Below, piece by piece: positions 27,309 to 38,018 of a stretch of 64,000 nt of DNA (positions within the stretch are counted from its first letter, which is position 1; every line of letters starts with the position of its first letter). The position numbers and the translations under genes were made by a program. The stretch is from Pantoea sp. Mb-10 (GTDB lineage: Bacteria > Pseudomonadota > Gammaproteobacteria > Enterobacterales > Enterobacteriaceae), in the NCBI RefSeq assembly GCF_021272205.1, contig NZ_JAJSDX010000001.1:372001-436000 (forward strand), in the 5' to 3' direction. The notes beneath the pieces were generated by a model. It was not told the origin of the DNA. It saw only the letters and a program-made list of their open reading frames with translations, and searched no databases.

Positions 27309-28976
27309 TTAGTCGCCAATTTTCGTCCAGGTGTCACGTAATCCAACCGTGCGGTTGAACACTAACTGCGTCGGCTGCGAGTACACGCTGTCGGCGCAGA
27401 AGTAGCCTTCACGTTCAAACTGGTAAGGTGAAGACGCTGCCGCCTCGCGCAGACCCGGCTCAACAAAGCCGTGTTTGATAGCCAGCGAGTCCGGGTTAAT
27501 GGTGGTGAGGAAGTCGTCCGCTGCGGCCGGATTCGGCACGCTGAATAAGCGGTCGTAAAGACGGAACTCTGCAGGCAAACCGTGGATAGCAGACACCCAA
27601 TGAATAACGCCTTTCACTTTACGGCCATCCGCCGGATCTTTGCTCAGCGTATCCACGTCACAGGTGCAGTAAAGACAGGTGATATTGCCATCTTCATCTT
27701 TTGCCACACGCTCCGCACGAATCACATAGGCATTGCGCAAACGCACCTCCTTGCCCAACACCAGTCGCTTGTACTGCTTATTGGCTTCCTCACGGAAGTC
27801 AGCGCGATCGATCCAGATTTCACGGCTGAACGGCACTTCACGCGTGCCCATCTCCGGTTTACTCGGATGATTCGGCATGGTGAGCATTTCTTCGTGACCG
27901 GCTGGCAGATTTTCAAGCACCACTTTGACTGGGTCCAGCACGGCCATCGCGCGCGGCGCATTCTCGTTAAGATCGTCACGAATGCAAGATTCCAGCGACG
28001 CCATCTCCACGATATTGTCCTGCTTGGTCACGCCAATACGGCGGCAAAACTCGCGGATAGACGCCGCCGTATAGCCGCGACGGCGCAGGCCAGAAACGGT
28101 CAGCATGCGCGGATCGTCCCATCCTTCCACCACGTTCTCGCTCACCAACTGGGTCAGCTTACGCTTCGACATCACCGCGTATTCGAGATTCAGACGCGAG
28201 AATTCGTACTGCCGTGGGTGCGCAGGAATGGTGATGTTATCCAGTACCCAGTCATAAAGGCGACGGTTATCCTGGAACTCCAGCGTACACAGCGAATGGG
28301 TAATGCCTTCCAGCGCATCAGAGATGCAGTGGGTAAAGTCGTACATCGGATAGATGCACCACTTATTGCCTGTCTGGTGATGTTCGGCAAATTTTATCCG
28401 GTACAGCACCGGATCGCGCATTACGATGAAGTTGGACGCCATGTCGATTTTCGCGCGCAGGCAGGCTTTACCCTCTTCAAATCCACCGTCGCGCATCTTC
28501 TGGAACAGCGCCAGGTTTTCCTCAATGCTGCGGTCGCGATAAGGGCTATTTTTACCCGGTGCCGTTAAAGTACCGCGATATTCGCGAATCTGCTCGGGCG
28601 AAAGTTCGTCAACGTAGGCGAGTCCTTTATTGATCAGCTCAACGGCATAATTAAAGAGTTGATCAAAGTAGTCTGAGGAGTAACGAATGTTGCCGCTCCA
28701 CTCAAAGCCCAGCCATTGCACGTCACGCTTGATGGATTCAACGAACTCCAGATCTTCTTTAACCGGATTGGTGTCGTCAAAACGCAGGTTGCATTCACCT
28801 TGGTAATCTTGCGCAATACCAAAGTTCAAACAAATTGATTTCGCATGGCCAATATGCAGATAACCATTGGGCTCAGGCGGGAAACGGGTATGCACACGGG
28901 TGTGCTTACCGCTCGCCAAATCTTCGTCGATGATCTGACGAATAAAGTTCGTTGGGCGGGCTTCAGCCTCACTCAT
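27309..28976 (-). CDS. glnS: Glutaminyl-tRNA synthetase
   Basis: The 555-residue class I aminoacyl-tRNA synthetase charges tRNA-Gln with glutamine. The HIGH signature is at 41-44 ([11 protein letters not shown]) and the KMSKS equivalent is VMSKRKL near 270. The C-terminal beta-barrels read the anticodon. I start at the ATG at 28976, which has a GAGGA site and gives [20 protein letters not shown] as in E. coli; an in-frame ATG 48 codons upstream is not supported. Five of its substrate tRNA genes lie at 37910-38482. Confidence 0.98.
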   Translation of the reverse strand: MSEAEARPTNFIRQIIDEDLASGKHTRVHTRFPPEPNGYLHIGHAKSICLNFGIAQDYQGECNLRFDDTNPVKEDLEFVESIKRDVQWLGFEWSGNIRYSSDYFDQLFNYAVELINKGLAYVDELSPEQIREYRGTLTAPGKNSPYRDRSIEENLALFQKMRDGGFEEGKACLRAKIDMASNFIVMRDPVLYRIKFAEHHQTGNKWCIYPMYDFTHCISDALEGITHSLCTLEFQDNRRLYDWVLDNITIPAHPRQYEFSRLNLEYAVMSKRKLTQLVSENVVEGWDDPRMLTVSGLRRRGYTAASIREFCRRIGVTKQDNIVEMASLESCIRDDLNENAPRAMAVLDPVKVVLENLPAGHEEMLTMPNHPSKPEMGTREVPFSREIWIDRADFREEANKQYKRLVLGKEVRLRNAYVIRAERVAKDEDGNITCLYCTCDVDTLSKDPADGRKVKGVIHWVSAIHGLPAEFRLYDRLFSVPNPAAADDFLTTINPDSLAIKHGFVEPGLREAAASSPYQFEREGYFCADSVYSQPTQLVFNRTVGLRDTWTKIGD

Positions 28977-29072
28977 TTCAAAATCCTCAAACAATAGCGG
29001 GTGATTGGTATCACGAAGTAACGGAGTATGATCCACAAAGCGCTGACGGGAAACAACCGTTTGTTGGCGGTT

Positions 29073-29108
29073 TAAAATAAAAAAGGCAGGAATCGCTTCC
29101 TGCCTTTT
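29073..29108 (-). terminator. Terminator of nagE
   Basis: AAAAGGCAGGAA-TCGC-TTCCTGCCTTTT forms a 12-bp stem. On the minus strand it is followed by TTTTATTTT. It lies in the 148 bp between nagE and glnS. Confidence 0.9.
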
Positions 29109-29124
29109 CGCTGACATCAAGAAC

Positions 29125-31158
29125 TTATTTTTTAATTTCGTACAGGGGCGTGACGCCGGCCACCACAGAACCGCTGGCGAGCAGCGTCAGTCCGGCAAAC
29201 TCATCACTGTTGCTGACCACTACCGGGCTTATCATTGAGCGCGCGTGGGCATTAAGGAAAGCCAGATCCATTTCCAGCACAGGTTGACCGGCCTGCACGG
29301 CGTTCCCCTCTTCCACTAAGCGGGTAAAGCCTTTGCCCTCCAGCGCAACCGTATCCAGCCCCATATGCACCACGATCTCCACGCCGTTGGCGGTTTCAAG
29401 GCAAAACGCATGGTTGGTGTTAAAGATTTTCACCACGGTGCCTGCGGCGGGTGACACCACCGTTTTGTCCGTGGGTATTATCGCCAGCCCGTCGCCTACC
29501 GCTTTACTGGCAAAGGCTTCATCCGGCACGGCATCAAGGGCGACAATGTCACCGCTCACCGGCGCCACCAGCGTCGCCACGACCTGGCGTTCGCTGTTCA
29601 ACACGGCCTGGGGCTTCGCGGCCGGGACAGGTTCAGCCGCAGAAGAGGCCGCTGTCGCCGCAACCGGACCTTTGTGCAGTACGGTTTTCATTGCACTGGC
29701 GATGATTTCCGCCTGCGTACCGACAATGATCTGCACGCTCTGTTTATTGAGGCGAATCACGCCCGATGCCCCGAGACGCTTGGCCACGCCTTCATTTACC
29801 TGACTTGAATCTTTCACGTTTAAGCGTAAACGGGTAATACAGGCGTCGATGTTAGTGAGATTCTCTGAACCACCAACGGCGGCAATATAGCGACGCGCGA
29901 GCGTTTCTGTCTGCGTTTCGTTGCTGCTGCTTTGATCGACATTAACGTCGTAGCCGTCCGTTTCATCCCCTGCAGACAGTTCACGGCCTGGCGTCATTAA
30001 ATTGAATTTCTTGATGGTGAAACGGAACACCACGTAATAAATGACAAAGAACACCAGCCCTTGTGGAATCAGCATCCACCAGTGAACGGCAAGAGGGTTA
30101 CGCGTCGACAGCACCAGATCCACCAGCCCGGCGCTAAAGCCAAATCCGGCAATCCAGTGCATGCTAGCCGCAATAAATACCGAGACGCCGGTTAAAAATG
30201 CGTGGATGAGATACAACACTGGCGCCACAAACATGAACGAAAATTCCAGCGGCTCAGTGATGCCCGTAAAGAAGGCGGCAAACGCGGCAGCCAGCATGAT
30301 ACTGCCAACCTTCACGCGATTTTCCGGGCGGGCGCAGTGATAAATCGCCAGCGCGGCGCCGGGCAAGCCAAACATCATAATGGGGAAGAAGCCGGCCTGA
30401 TAACGTCCCGTGATACCCGGCACGCCGGTACCGTTGGCAATGGACTGCGCGCCTCCCAGGAACTTAGGAATGTCATTAATGCCGGCCACATCGAACCAAA
30501 ACACCGAGTTCAGCGCGTGGTGCAGGCCCACAGGAATAAGCAGGCGGTTGAAGAACGCGTAGACACCCGCGCCCACTGACCCCAGTTTTTGGATGTGTTC
30601 ACCAAAGTTCACCAATCCGTTAAAGATCAGCGGCCAGATGTACATCAGCACAAACGCCACGATGATCATCAGGAAAGAGACCAGAATCGGCACCAGGCGA
30701 CGCCCGCTAAAGAAGGCCAACGCTTTAGGCAATTCAACGTGGCTGAAACGGTTGTACACCTCTGCGGACATAATGCCCACCAGAATACCCACGAACTGGT
30801 TACTGATTTTGGCAAAGGCGGCAGGCACCTGCTCCACCGGCATCTTCTGTATCATCGCGACCGCAGCGGGCGAGCACAGCGTAGTGACCACCAGAAAGCC
30901 CACATACCCCGACAGTGCCGCCGCGCCATCTTTATCTTTTGACATGCCATAGGCCACGCCAATCGCAAACAGCACTGACATGTTATCGATAATGGCGGAA
31001 CCCGACTTGATCAACAGCGCCGCTAAGGCATTGCCAGCCCCCCAGCTGTCCGGATCGATCCAGTACCCCACGCCCATAAGTATTGCCGCTGCCGGCAGGG
31101 TCGCGACGGGCACCATCAGCGCCCGTCCGACCTTTTGCAGATATCCTAAAATACTCAC
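29125..31158 (-). CDS. nagE: PTS N-acetylglucosamine transporter, EIICBA
   Basis: The 677-residue phosphotransferase permease has domains in the order IIC (about 1-375, multiple membrane helices), IIB (about 410-490, [13 protein letters not shown] with the phosphocysteine) and IIA (about 535-670, phosphohistidine about His598 in [13 protein letters not shown]). It imports and phosphorylates N-acetylglucosamine to GlcNAc-6-P. A low-complexity Ala/Pro/Val linker joins IIB and IIA. It is divergent from nagB with NagC-like operators and a CRP site between them. Confidence 0.97.
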   Translation of the reverse strand: MSILGYLQKVGRALMVPVATLPAAAILMGVGYWIDPDSWGAGNALAALLIKSGSAIIDNMSVLFAIGVAYGMSKDKDGAAALSGYVGFLVVTTLCSPAAVAMIQKMPVEQVPAAFAKISNQFVGILVGIMSAEVYNRFSHVELPKALAFFSGRRLVPILVSFLMIIVAFVLMYIWPLIFNGLVNFGEHIQKLGSVGAGVYAFFNRLLIPVGLHHALNSVFWFDVAGINDIPKFLGGAQSIANGTGVPGITGRYQAGFFPIMMFGLPGAALAIYHCARPENRVKVGSIMLAAAFAAFFTGITEPLEFSFMFVAPVLYLIHAFLTGVSVFIAASMHWIAGFGFSAGLVDLVLSTRNPLAVHWWMLIPQGLVFFVIYYVVFRFTIKKFNLMTPGRELSAGDETDGYDVNVDQSSSNETQTETLARRYIAAVGGSENLTNIDACITRLRLNVKDSSQVNEGVAKRLGASGVIRLNKQSVQIIVGTQAEIIASAMKTVLHKGPVAATAASSAAEPVPAAKPQAVLNSERQVVATLVAPVSGDIVALDAVPDEAFASKAVGDGLAIIPTDKTVVSPAAGTVVKIFNTNHAFCLETANGVEIVVHMGLDTVALEGKGFTRLVEEGNAVQAGQPVLEMDLAFLNAHARSMISPVVVSNSDEFAGLTLLASGSVVAGVTPLYEIKK

Positions 31159-31266
31159 CCTATTCTCCCCCTATGAGACTGGCATCTGACCGTGCGTGGG
31201 TTGTCGTTTTTATCCCACGGGACGGTGTGAGTGACCCTTTTCACTCCGATGCGCAGTGTAAAGATA

Positions 31267-31289
31267 AATTATTTCGCCTCGCAAATTAA
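31267..31289. promoter_or_regulatory. NagC operator-like site, nagE side
   Basis: ATTATTTCGCCTCGCAAATT is an imperfect dyad of the type bound by NagC, with AT-rich arms around a CG-containing core. Its centre (about 31278) is 95 bp from the second site near nagB. That spacing is close to nine helical turns, as expected for the repression loop known from the E. coli nagE-nagB region. Confidence 0.6.
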
Positions 31290-31301
31290 AACCGCGATAA
31301 C

Positions 31302-31317
31302 TGTGACTTTAATCACC
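31302..31317. promoter_or_regulatory. CRP site between nagE and nagB
   Basis: TGTGA-CTTTAA-TCACC matches the CRP core at 9 of 10 positions. It lies between the two NagC-like operators, as in the catabolite-controlled nag regulon of E. coli. Confidence 0.65.
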
Positions 31318-31362
31318 ACATGCAACCATTAATACCCCGAATTGCTGGCATGTACCACAAAC

Positions 31363-31383
31363 TTATTTTATGATGAAAAATAT
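31363..31383. promoter_or_regulatory. NagC operator-like site, nagB side
   Basis: TATTTT and AAAATA arms flank ATGATGA, giving an AT-rich dyad of NagC type centred near 31373, about 117 bp upstream of the nagB ATG. It pairs with the nagE-side site. Confidence 0.55.
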
Positions 31384-31489
31384 CAGGTCGTAGGCTTTGT
31401 CATTGACGACGGCTCCCGCCATGATGGTTGGGCATTCGTATGAGGTTAGATAAGCGACCGCATTTTCCAACTCTTACCGAGGTGAAGAC

Positions 31490-32290
31490 ATGAGACTGAT
31501 CCCCTTAGCCACACCAACACAGGTGGGGAAATGGGCTGCACGCCACATTGTTAACCGTATCAACGCATTCAAACCTACCGCTGAGCGCCCTTTTGTACTC
31601 GGTTTGCCGACCGGCGGCACGCCGCTTGAAGCCTACAAACACTTGATTGAGATGCACAAATCGGGCCAGGTCAGTTTTAAACACGTCGTGACCTTCAATA
31701 TGGATGAATACGTGGGGTTACCCAAAGAGCATCCAGAAAGCTACTACAGCTTTATGTACCGCAATTTTTTCGATCACGTTGATATACAGCCCGATAATAT
31801 CAACCTTCTGAATGGCAATGCGCCTGATATTGACGCAGAATGTCGCCGCTATGAAGATAAGATGCGCGCCTACGGCAAAATTCATCTGTTTATGGGCGGC
31901 GTGGGTAACGATGGTCATATTGCCTTCAACGAACCTGCATCCTCGCTCTCTTCCCGCACCCGCATCAAAACCCTGACGCATGACACCCGCGTGGCAAACT
32001 CACGTTTCTTTGACGGCGATGTCGATCAGGTGCCGAAATATGCCCTGACCGTGGGCGTGGGAACCTTGCTGGATGCAGAAGAGGTGATGATTCTGGTCAC
32101 TGGCCACGTCAAAGCCCAAGCGCTGCAGGCCGCTGTAGAGGGCAACGTGAACCACATGTGGACCATCAGTTGCCTACAGCTCCATGCGAAAGCGGTCGTG
32201 GTCTGTGACGAACCCGCGACGATGGAACTGAAAGTGAAAACCGTGAAATATTTCCGCGAAATGGAAGCGGAAAACATGAAAGGCGTGTGA
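31490..32290 (+). CDS. nagB: Glucosamine-6-phosphate deaminase
   Basis: The 266-residue enzyme converts glucosamine-6-phosphate to fructose-6-phosphate and ammonia. Catalytic residues Asp72 (NMDEYVGL), Asp141, His143 ([11 protein letters not shown]) and Glu148 match E. coli numbering, and length is identical. It is the first gene of nagBACD. A GAGGTGAAGAC ribosome-binding region precedes the ATG. The 331 bp upstream hold the NagC and CRP sites. Confidence 0.98.
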   Translation: MRLIPLATPTQVGKWAARHIVNRINAFKPTAERPFVLGLPTGGTPLEAYKHLIEMHKSGQVSFKHVVTFNMDEYVGLPKEHPESYYSFMYRNFFDHVDIQPDNINLLNGNAPDIDAECRRYEDKMRAYGKIHLFMGGVGNDGHIAFNEPASSLSSRTRIKTLTHDTRVANSRFFDGDVDQVPKYALTVGVGTLLDAEEVMILVTGHVKAQALQAAVEGNVNHMWTISCLQLHAKAVVVCDEPATMELKVKTVKYFREMEAENMKGV

Positions 32291-32345
32291 AATACGCAGT
32301 CATTAACCTGCGCCTCAGTCCGCAGGCTTAGCCGGGAGGAACGTG

Positions 32346-33494
32346 ATGTACGCATTAGTGAACGGTCGGATTTTTACCGGCCATGAAATTCTGGATAATC
32401 ACGCTGTTGTGATTGCCAATGGCTTGATTGAACGCGTCTGTCCACGCGATGCCCTTGACCCAGCCCTGACACAGCAGGATGTGGCGGGTGCGTTCATTGC
32501 TCCCGGCTTTATCGATTTACAGCTCAACGGCTGCGGCGGCGTGCAGTTCAACGATGATATCGAGGCGTTGAGCGTGGCCACGCTGGAAACCATGCAGCGC
32601 GCCAATGAAAAATCGGGCTGTACCAGCTTTTTACCGACGCTGATCACCAGCACTGACGCCTTGATGATACGCGCCATTGACACCATGCGCGCCTACCTGA
32701 ATAAGCATCAGCATCAGGCGCTAGGCTTGCATCTTGAAGGACCTTGGCTCAACAAAGCGAAGAAAGGGACGCACGATCCCGCCCTGATTCGCCAACCCGA
32801 TGCAGCGATGGTGGCATATCTGTGCGCCAATGCCGATGTCATTAGCAAGGTGACGCTGGCCCCTGAACACGCAGGCGCCGATGTGATTCACCAGCTTTGC
32901 GCGGCGGGCATTGTGGTCTCTGCGGGACACTCAAACGCGACCTATGAAGAGGCAAAAGCGGGCTTTGCTGCCGGAGTAAGTTTCGCTACCCACCTTTATA
33001 ATGCCATGCCGACGTTTGCCGGACGCGAGCCGGGCCTGATCGGTGCGCTTTTTGATTCGTCCGATATATACTGCGGCATCATTGCAGACGGTTTGCATGT
33101 CCATTACGCTAACGTGCGCAATGCCAAGCGTTTGAAAGGCGACAAGCTGGTGTTGGTGACGGATGCCACGGCACCTGCGGGCGCTGCTATAGACAAATTC
33201 ATTTTTGCAGGCAAAACAATATACTATCGCGATGGTCTATGCGTTGATGAAAACGGTACGTTAAGCGGTTCAGCGCTGACCATGATTGAAGCAGTGAAAA
33301 ATAGCGTTGAACATTGCGGTATCGCGCTGGATGAAGCCTTGCGGATGGCAACGCTCTACCCGGCACAGGCCATAGGCGTGGCAAAACAGTTGGGTTCGGT
33401 GACAGCCGGAAAAGTGGCCAACCTGATTGTCTTTACCCGCGATTATCAAATCATTAAGACGTTCGTCAACGGAGAGGACGTCCTCAGCGAGTAA
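32346..33494 (+). CDS. nagA: N-acetylglucosamine-6-phosphate deacetylase
   Basis: The 382-residue amidohydrolase deacetylates GlcNAc-6-P for NagB. Metal and catalytic residues fall at Glu131 (LHLEGPWL), His195 (SAGHSNAT), His216 (FATHLYNAM) and Asp273 (VTDATAPAG). I use the ATG at 32346 rather than the GTG one codon earlier because GGAGGA is well spaced from it and the length is that of E. coli. It follows nagB by 55 bp in the nag operon. Confidence 0.97.
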   Translation: MYALVNGRIFTGHEILDNHAVVIANGLIERVCPRDALDPALTQQDVAGAFIAPGFIDLQLNGCGGVQFNDDIEALSVATLETMQRANEKSGCTSFLPTLITSTDALMIRAIDTMRAYLNKHQHQALGLHLEGPWLNKAKKGTHDPALIRQPDAAMVAYLCANADVISKVTLAPEHAGADVIHQLCAAGIVVSAGHSNATYEEAKAGFAAGVSFATHLYNAMPTFAGREPGLIGALFDSSDIYCGIIADGLHVHYANVRNAKRLKGDKLVLVTDATAPAGAAIDKFIFAGKTIYYRDGLCVDENGTLSGSALTMIEAVKNSVEHCGIALDEALRMATLYPAQAIGVAKQLGSVTAGKVANLIVFTRDYQIIKTFVNGEDVLSE

Positions 33495-33501
33495 GCACTG
33501 A

Positions 33502-34722
33502 ATGACCACTGGCGGCCAGACTCAAATAGGAAATGTCGATCTTGTCAAACAACTCAACAGTGCAGCTGTTTATCGGCTAATCGATCAGCAGGGGCCGATA
33601 TCGCGCATTCAAATTGCCGATATCAGCCAGCTTGCGCCCGCCAGCGTCACCAAAATCACTCGCCAGCTTATTGAGCGCGGCCTCATCAAAGAGGTGGAGC
33701 AGCAGGCTTCCACCGGAGGCCGCCGCGCTATTTCAATCATCACGGAGACCCGGCATTTTCACACCATTGGTGTGCGCCTTGGGCGCAACGACGCCACGCT
33801 CACATTATTTGATCTGAGCGGGAAATCCCTGGCGCAAGAAGATTATGCCCTGCCGGAGCGCACGCAGGCTACGCTGGAAAATGCGCTGTTCAACGCTATC
33901 CATACGTTTATGTCCACGCACCAGCGTAAAATCCATGAGCTGATTGCCCTGTCGGTCATCTTGCCCGGTTTGGTGGATCCTATTAACGGTATTATTCGCT
34001 ATATGCCGCATATTGAGGTCCATCACTGGCCCTTGGTCGCGGCAATGCAGAAGCGGTTCAATGTCACCAGCTTTGTGGGTCACGACATTCGCAGTCTCGC
34101 CCTGGCAGAGCACTACTTCGGTGCAAGCCGCGACTGCGCAGACTCGATTCTGGTGCGCTTGCATCGCGGAACCGGCGCTGGGATTATCGCCAATGGCCAT
34201 ATCTTTCTCGGTAGCAATGGCAACGTTGGCGAAATTGGCCACATTCAAGTTGATCCCCTGGGCGAGCGCTGCCACTGCGGTAACTTTGGCTGTCTGGAGA
34301 CCATTGCCGCGAACGGCGCGATTGAAAATCGCGTACGTCATCTGCTTGACCAAGGCTATCCCAGCAGTTTGACGCAGGATGACTGTTCCATGTCGCAGAT
34401 TAGCCGCGCCGCCAACCAGGGCGATGCGCTAGCGTGCGAAGTGGTTGAATACGTTGGGCGCTACCTGGGCAAAGCGATTGCCATCGCCATTAACCTGTTC
34501 AATCCGCAGAAAGTGGTGCTGGCAGGTGAGATTACCGAGGCGGAGAGAGTGCTGTTCCCGGCGATTGAAGGGTGCATTAACACACAAGCGCTGGACGCCT
34601 TCAGGAAAAACTTACCGGTCGTGCGCTCCGAACTGGACCACCGCTCGGCCATTGGTGCATTTGCCCTCGCGAAACGCGCTATGTTGAATGGCATCTTGTT
34701 GCAACATCTTTTGGAAGAGTAA
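33502..34722 (+). CDS. nagC: N-acetylglucosamine repressor NagC (ROK family)
   Basis: The 406-residue regulator has an N-terminal winged helix-turn-helix (about 18-65, GPISRIQIADISQLAPASVT) and a C-terminal ROK sugar-kinase-like domain. The GTGAGI loop near 225 and the zinc-binding cluster CHCGNFGCLE near 255 are visible. It represses the nag genes and is released by GlcNAc-6-P, the product of NagE transport. It is 7 bp after nagA and probably acts on the two dyads upstream of nagB. Confidence 0.97.
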   Translation: MTTGGQTQIGNVDLVKQLNSAAVYRLIDQQGPISRIQIADISQLAPASVTKITRQLIERGLIKEVEQQASTGGRRAISIITETRHFHTIGVRLGRNDATLTLFDLSGKSLAQEDYALPERTQATLENALFNAIHTFMSTHQRKIHELIALSVILPGLVDPINGIIRYMPHIEVHHWPLVAAMQKRFNVTSFVGHDIRSLALAEHYFGASRDCADSILVRLHRGTGAGIIANGHIFLGSNGNVGEIGHIQVDPLGERCHCGNFGCLETIAANGAIENRVRHLLDQGYPSSLTQDDCSMSQISRAANQGDALACEVVEYVGRYLGKAIAIAINLFNPQKVVLAGEITEAERVLFPAIEGCINTQALDAFRKNLPVVRSELDHRSAIGAFALAKRAMLNGILLQHLLEE

Positions 34723-34761
34723 CCACCGCCTGCAAACGGGCAGGCCCACCGGAAACTATTT

Positions 34762-35514
34762 ATGACCATCAAAAGCGTAATCTGTGACATCGACGGCGTG
34801 CTGATGCACGACAACACCGCTGTAAAAGGCGCAAAAGAGTTTCTGCAGCGCATCCTTGAAAAAGAGATGCCGCTGGTGGTGCTGACCAACTATCCGTCAC
34901 AGACCGCCCAGGATTTGGCCAACCGCTTTGCCAATGCCGGCATCGACGTGCCCGACTCGGTATTTTACACCTCGGCGATGGCCACGGCCGATTTCCTGCG
35001 CCGTCAGGAGGGTAAGAAAGCCTATGTGATTGGCGAAGGTGCGCTGATTCATGAACTCTACAAGGCCGGCTTTACCATTACGGACGTGAATCCAGATTTC
35101 GTGATCGTGGGTGAAACTCGCTCATTTAATTGGGACATGATGCACAAAGCCGCATTTTTTGTGGCCAACGGCGCACGCTTTATCGCCACCAATCCCGACA
35201 CGCACGCCCGCGGCTTCGTGCCCGCCTGCGGCGCACTGTGTGCGGGCATCGAGACCATTTCAGGCCGCAAGCCGTTTTACGTCGGCAAGCCAAGCCCCTA
35301 TATCATGCGCGCCGCGTTGAATAAGATGCACGCCCACTCAGAGGATACGGTGATTGTGGGCGATAACCTGCGCACCGACATCCTGGCCGGATTCCAGGCG
35401 GGCCTGGAAACCATTCTGGTCCTCTCTGGCGTCTCGACGCTGAGTGATGTTGACGCCATGCCTTTCCGCCCCGACTGGACGTTCCCGTCCGTGGCGGACA
35501 TCGATCTCTTCTAA
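34762..35514 (+). CDS. nagD: HAD-family ribonucleotide/UMP phosphatase NagD
   Basis: The 250-residue HAD phosphatase with a large C2-type cap has Asp9 and Asp11 in CDIDGVLMHD as nucleophile and acid/base. The VLTNYPS threonine motif and the C-terminal VGDNLRTDI metal motif follow. The E. coli enzyme prefers UMP and GMP in vitro; its link to GlcNAc use is not settled. It is last in nagBACD, 39 bp after nagC, followed by a strong terminator. Confidence 0.97.
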   Translation: MTIKSVICDIDGVLMHDNTAVKGAKEFLQRILEKEMPLVVLTNYPSQTAQDLANRFANAGIDVPDSVFYTSAMATADFLRRQEGKKAYVIGEGALIHELYKAGFTITDVNPDFVIVGETRSFNWDMMHKAAFFVANGARFIATNPDTHARGFVPACGALCAGIETISGRKPFYVGKPSPYIMRAALNKMHAHSEDTVIVGDNLRTDILAGFQAGLETILVLSGVSTLSDVDAMPFRPDWTFPSVADIDLF

Positions 35515-35830
35515 CTCGATTATCATGCCTCACGCCCTGCGCGCCTTGCTGGCCCGCAGGGCGTTTTTTTTGCACCACGATCTGCATCCCGTCGCGGAGT
35601 GCGCACAAAATAGCCAATTACGCCACTTCATTAGATACCATCTAATAAAACAATCATTATTTTAAATAAAATTTAAAACTAAAGGCTTTGCAACACCTCT
35701 TTTATCAGCAGATCGCTTTTTTGCTTGCATTAACAGTACCAAATAGCGCATTTTCTTATACATCACGCAGCCACTGCGCTGTCGGACTAACAACGAAAAC
35801 ATCACCGTCAGGTGCGCTCAGGAGTCAGAT
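35515..35830 (+). other. nagD-asnB intergenic region (316 bp, no gene)
   Basis: The first part holds the nagD terminator. The rest is AT-rich, with a short perfect dyad TTAGAT-ACC-ATCTAA at 35631-35645 and A/T tracts around 35655-35690, and should hold the asnB promoter. I could not assign -35/-10 elements with confidence. No small ORF with a ribosome-binding site was found. Confidence 0.6.
35533..35571 (+). terminator. Terminator of nagBACD
   Basis: CGCCCTGCG and CGCAGGGCG form a perfect 9-bp stem around a 13-nt loop, followed by eight Ts. Confidence 0.92.
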
Positions 35831-37498
35831 ATGTGTTCAATTTTTGGTGTGCTGGATCTGAAAACCGATCCCGTTGAGCTGCGCAAAAAAGCGCTGGAAT
35901 CTTCTCGTCTGATGCGTCACCGCGGGCCAGATTGGTCGGGCGTGTTCGCTGACGACAAGGCCATTCTGGTGCATGAGCGCTTGTCGATTGTTGACGTCAA
36001 CAACGGCGCGCAGCCGCTGTATAACGCCGATCACACCCACGTACTGGCCGTCAACGGCGAAATCTACAACCACCAGGCGCTGCGCGCTGAATTAAGCGAT
36101 CGTTATGCTTTCCAGACCGGTTCTGACTGCGAAGTGATCCTCGCGCTGTATCAGGAAAAAGGCCTCGATTTTCTCGACGACCTGCAAGGCATGTTTGCCT
36201 TCATCCTGTGGGATAGCGTGAAGCAACAGTATCTGATTGGTCGTGACCACATTGGTATCATTCCGCTGTATATGGGTAACGACGAACACGGCAACCTTTA
36301 TGTGGCGTCAGAAATGAAAGCGCTGGTTCCGGTATGTCGTTCCATCAAAGAATTCCCACCGGGAAGCTTCCTCTCCAGCACGGATGGCGAAATTCGTCGC
36401 TACTGGCAGCGCGATTGGATGGATTACGCTGCCGTTGAGCACAACAGCACCGACGCGGCTGGCCTCAAGCACGCATTAGAAGAGTCGGTCAAAAGCCACC
36501 TGATGTCAGACGTGCCCTACGGCGTTCTGCTCTCAGGCGGCCTTGACTCCTCAATCATTTCAGCGGTGACCAAGCGCTTTGCCGCTAAACGCGTTGAAGA
36601 TGAAGATAAAAGCGATGCCTGGTGGCCACAGCTGCACTCGTTCGCCGTGGGCTTAGAAGGGTCGCCCGATCTGAAAGCGGCAAAATCCGTGGCCGATCAT
36701 CTGGGCACGGTACACCATGAGATTCACTTCACCGTACAGGAAGGCCTGGATGCCATTCGCGATGTGATTTACCACATCGAAACGTACGATGTGACCACCA
36801 TTCGCGCGTCCACGCCGATGTATCTGATGTCGCGTAAGATCAAAGCCATGGGTATTAAGATGGTGTTGTCCGGGGAAGGTGCTGACGAAGTCTTCGGTGG
36901 CTATCTCTACTTCCATAAAGCGCCGAACGCGCGGGAGTTTCACGAAGAGAACGTGCGCAAGCTGTTGGCACTGCACATGTTTGACTGCGCGCGCGCCAAC
37001 AAGGCCATGTCAGCCTGGGGCGTGGAGGCACGCGTGCCATTCCTGGATAAAAAGTTCCTGGACGTCGCCATGCGCATCAACCCGGCCGACAAAATGTGCG
37101 GCAGCAATGGAAAAATGGAAAAACACATTTTGCGTGAGTGCTTCTCATCGTATTTGCCAGAGAGCGTGGCATGGCGGCAGAAAGAGCAGTTCTCTGACGG
37201 CGTCGGGTACAGCTGGATCGATACGCTGAAAGAGGTGGCGGCCAAACAGATTAGCGACCAGCAGCTGGCGACCGCACACTTCCGCTTCCCCCATAACACG
37301 CCGGGCTCAAAAGAAGCGTATCTCTACCGTGAAATTTTTGAAGAGTTGTTCCCGTTACCCAGCGCCGCAGAATGCGTGCCAGGCGGCCCTTCCGTCGCCT
37401 GCTCTTCCGCGAAAGCGATTGAATGGGATGAAGCTTTCAAGAACATGGACGACCCGTCTGGCCGTGCAGTAGGCGTGCATCAGTCTGCCTATAAATAA
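35831..37498 (+). CDS. asnB: Asparagine synthetase B (glutamine-hydrolysing)
   Basis: The 555-residue enzyme makes asparagine from aspartate, ATP and glutamine. Cys2 (MCSIFG) is the N-terminal glutaminase nucleophile of the class II amidotransferase domain (about 1-200). The synthetase domain contains the ATP pyrophosphatase loop LLSGGLDSS near 235 and SGEGADEVFGGY. E. coli AsnB has 554 residues. The preceding ribosome-binding site is CAGGAGTC. It is transcribed alone, before the tRNA array. Confidence 0.98.
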   Translation: MCSIFGVLDLKTDPVELRKKALESSRLMRHRGPDWSGVFADDKAILVHERLSIVDVNNGAQPLYNADHTHVLAVNGEIYNHQALRAELSDRYAFQTGSDCEVILALYQEKGLDFLDDLQGMFAFILWDSVKQQYLIGRDHIGIIPLYMGNDEHGNLYVASEMKALVPVCRSIKEFPPGSFLSSTDGEIRRYWQRDWMDYAAVEHNSTDAAGLKHALEESVKSHLMSDVPYGVLLSGGLDSSIISAVTKRFAAKRVEDEDKSDAWWPQLHSFAVGLEGSPDLKAAKSVADHLGTVHHEIHFTVQEGLDAIRDVIYHIETYDVTTIRASTPMYLMSRKIKAMGIKMVLSGEGADEVFGGYLYFHKAPNAREFHEENVRKLLALHMFDCARANKAMSAWGVEARVPFLDKKFLDVAMRINPADKMCGSNGKMEKHILRECFSSYLPESVAWRQKEQFSDGVGYSWIDTLKEVAAKQISDQQLATAHFRFPHNTPGSKEAYLYREIFEELFPLPSAAECVPGGPSVACSSAKAIEWDEAFKNMDDPSGRAVGVHQSAYK

Positions 37499-37517
37499 GC
37501 TTTGGAATGAAGCTCAT

Positions 37518-37541
37518 AAAGGGGGCCGCGCGGTCCCTTTT
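37518..37541 (+). terminator. Weak terminator-like hairpin after asnB
   Basis: AAAGGG and CCCTTT flank a CCGCGCGG palindrome beginning about 20 bp after the asnB stop. The T-run after the stem is short. Confidence 0.5.
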
Positions 37542-37647
37542 ATGCTGTTTACGCAACGGCCACACGGTAAAGCTGTAGAATAATTCGCCAGCCTGGTTAC
37601 AACCCAGACAAACAGACTTTCTCAGGCGAAAAACGCTAAAAAACTTG

Positions 37648-37676
37648 TTGACGCTACTAAACTCAATACGCATAAT
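37648..37676 (+). promoter_or_regulatory. Promoter of the Met-Leu-Gln tRNA operon
   Basis: TTGACG (37648-37653) and CATAAT (37671-37676) are spaced by exactly 17 bp and followed by the GC-rich discriminator GCGCCCCGC. That discriminator is typical of stable-RNA promoters under stringent (ppGpp/DksA) control. The predicted start is near 37683, about 34 nt before the first tRNA. Confidence 0.85.
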
Positions 37677-37716
37677 GCGCCCCGCAACGCCGATGAAGGT
37701 TACGCGAAAAAAAAGA

Positions 37717-37793
37717 GGCTACGTAGCTCAGCTGGTTAGAGCACATCACTCATAATGATGGGGTCACAGGTTCAAATCCCGTCGTAGCCACCA
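37717..37793 (+). tRNA. tRNA-Met (CAU), elongator, copy 1
   Basis: The 77-nt gene has a 7-bp acceptor GGCTACG/CGTAGCC, encoded CCA, and an anticodon loop CTCATAA with CAU at 37751-37753. A paired first acceptor position marks it as elongator rather than initiator. It is identical to the copy at 38122. Confidence 0.96.
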
Positions 37794-37803
37794 TCTTTTT
37801 TTT

Positions 37804-37888
37804 GCGGGAGTGGCGAAATTGGTAGACGCACCAGATTTAGGTTCTGGCGCCGCAAGGTGTGCGAGTTCAAGTCTCGCCTCCCGCACCA
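37804..37888 (+). tRNA. tRNA-Leu (UAG)
   Basis: The 85-nt class II tRNA has a long variable arm, acceptor GCGGGAG/CTCCCGC and encoded CCA. The anticodon loop TTTAGGT places UAG at 37838-37840. It corresponds to E. coli leuW in the same operon position. Confidence 0.96.
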
Positions 37889-37909
37889 TTTCAATCTTCG
37901 GCAGCCGGA

Positions 37910-37984
37910 TGGGGTATCGCCAAGCGGTAAGGCACCGGTTTTTGATACCGGCATTCCCTGGTTCGAATCCAGGTACCCCAGCCA
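37910..37984 (+). tRNA. tRNA-Gln (UUG), copy 1
   Basis: The 75-nt gene has acceptor TGGGGTA/TACCCCA and encoded CCA. The anticodon loop TTTTGAT gives UUG at 37942-37944. It differs from the next copy only by a compensating G-C to A-T change in the acceptor stem. Confidence 0.96.
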
Positions 37985-38018
37985 ATCCGACATGCTCTCG
38001 TGGATACGAGTCGATAAA

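Noticed and set aside
27582-28568. 328-codon open frame on the plus strand opposite glnS
   Set aside because: Antisense to a complete glutaminyl-tRNA synthetase and rich in residues typical of reverse-strand artefacts.
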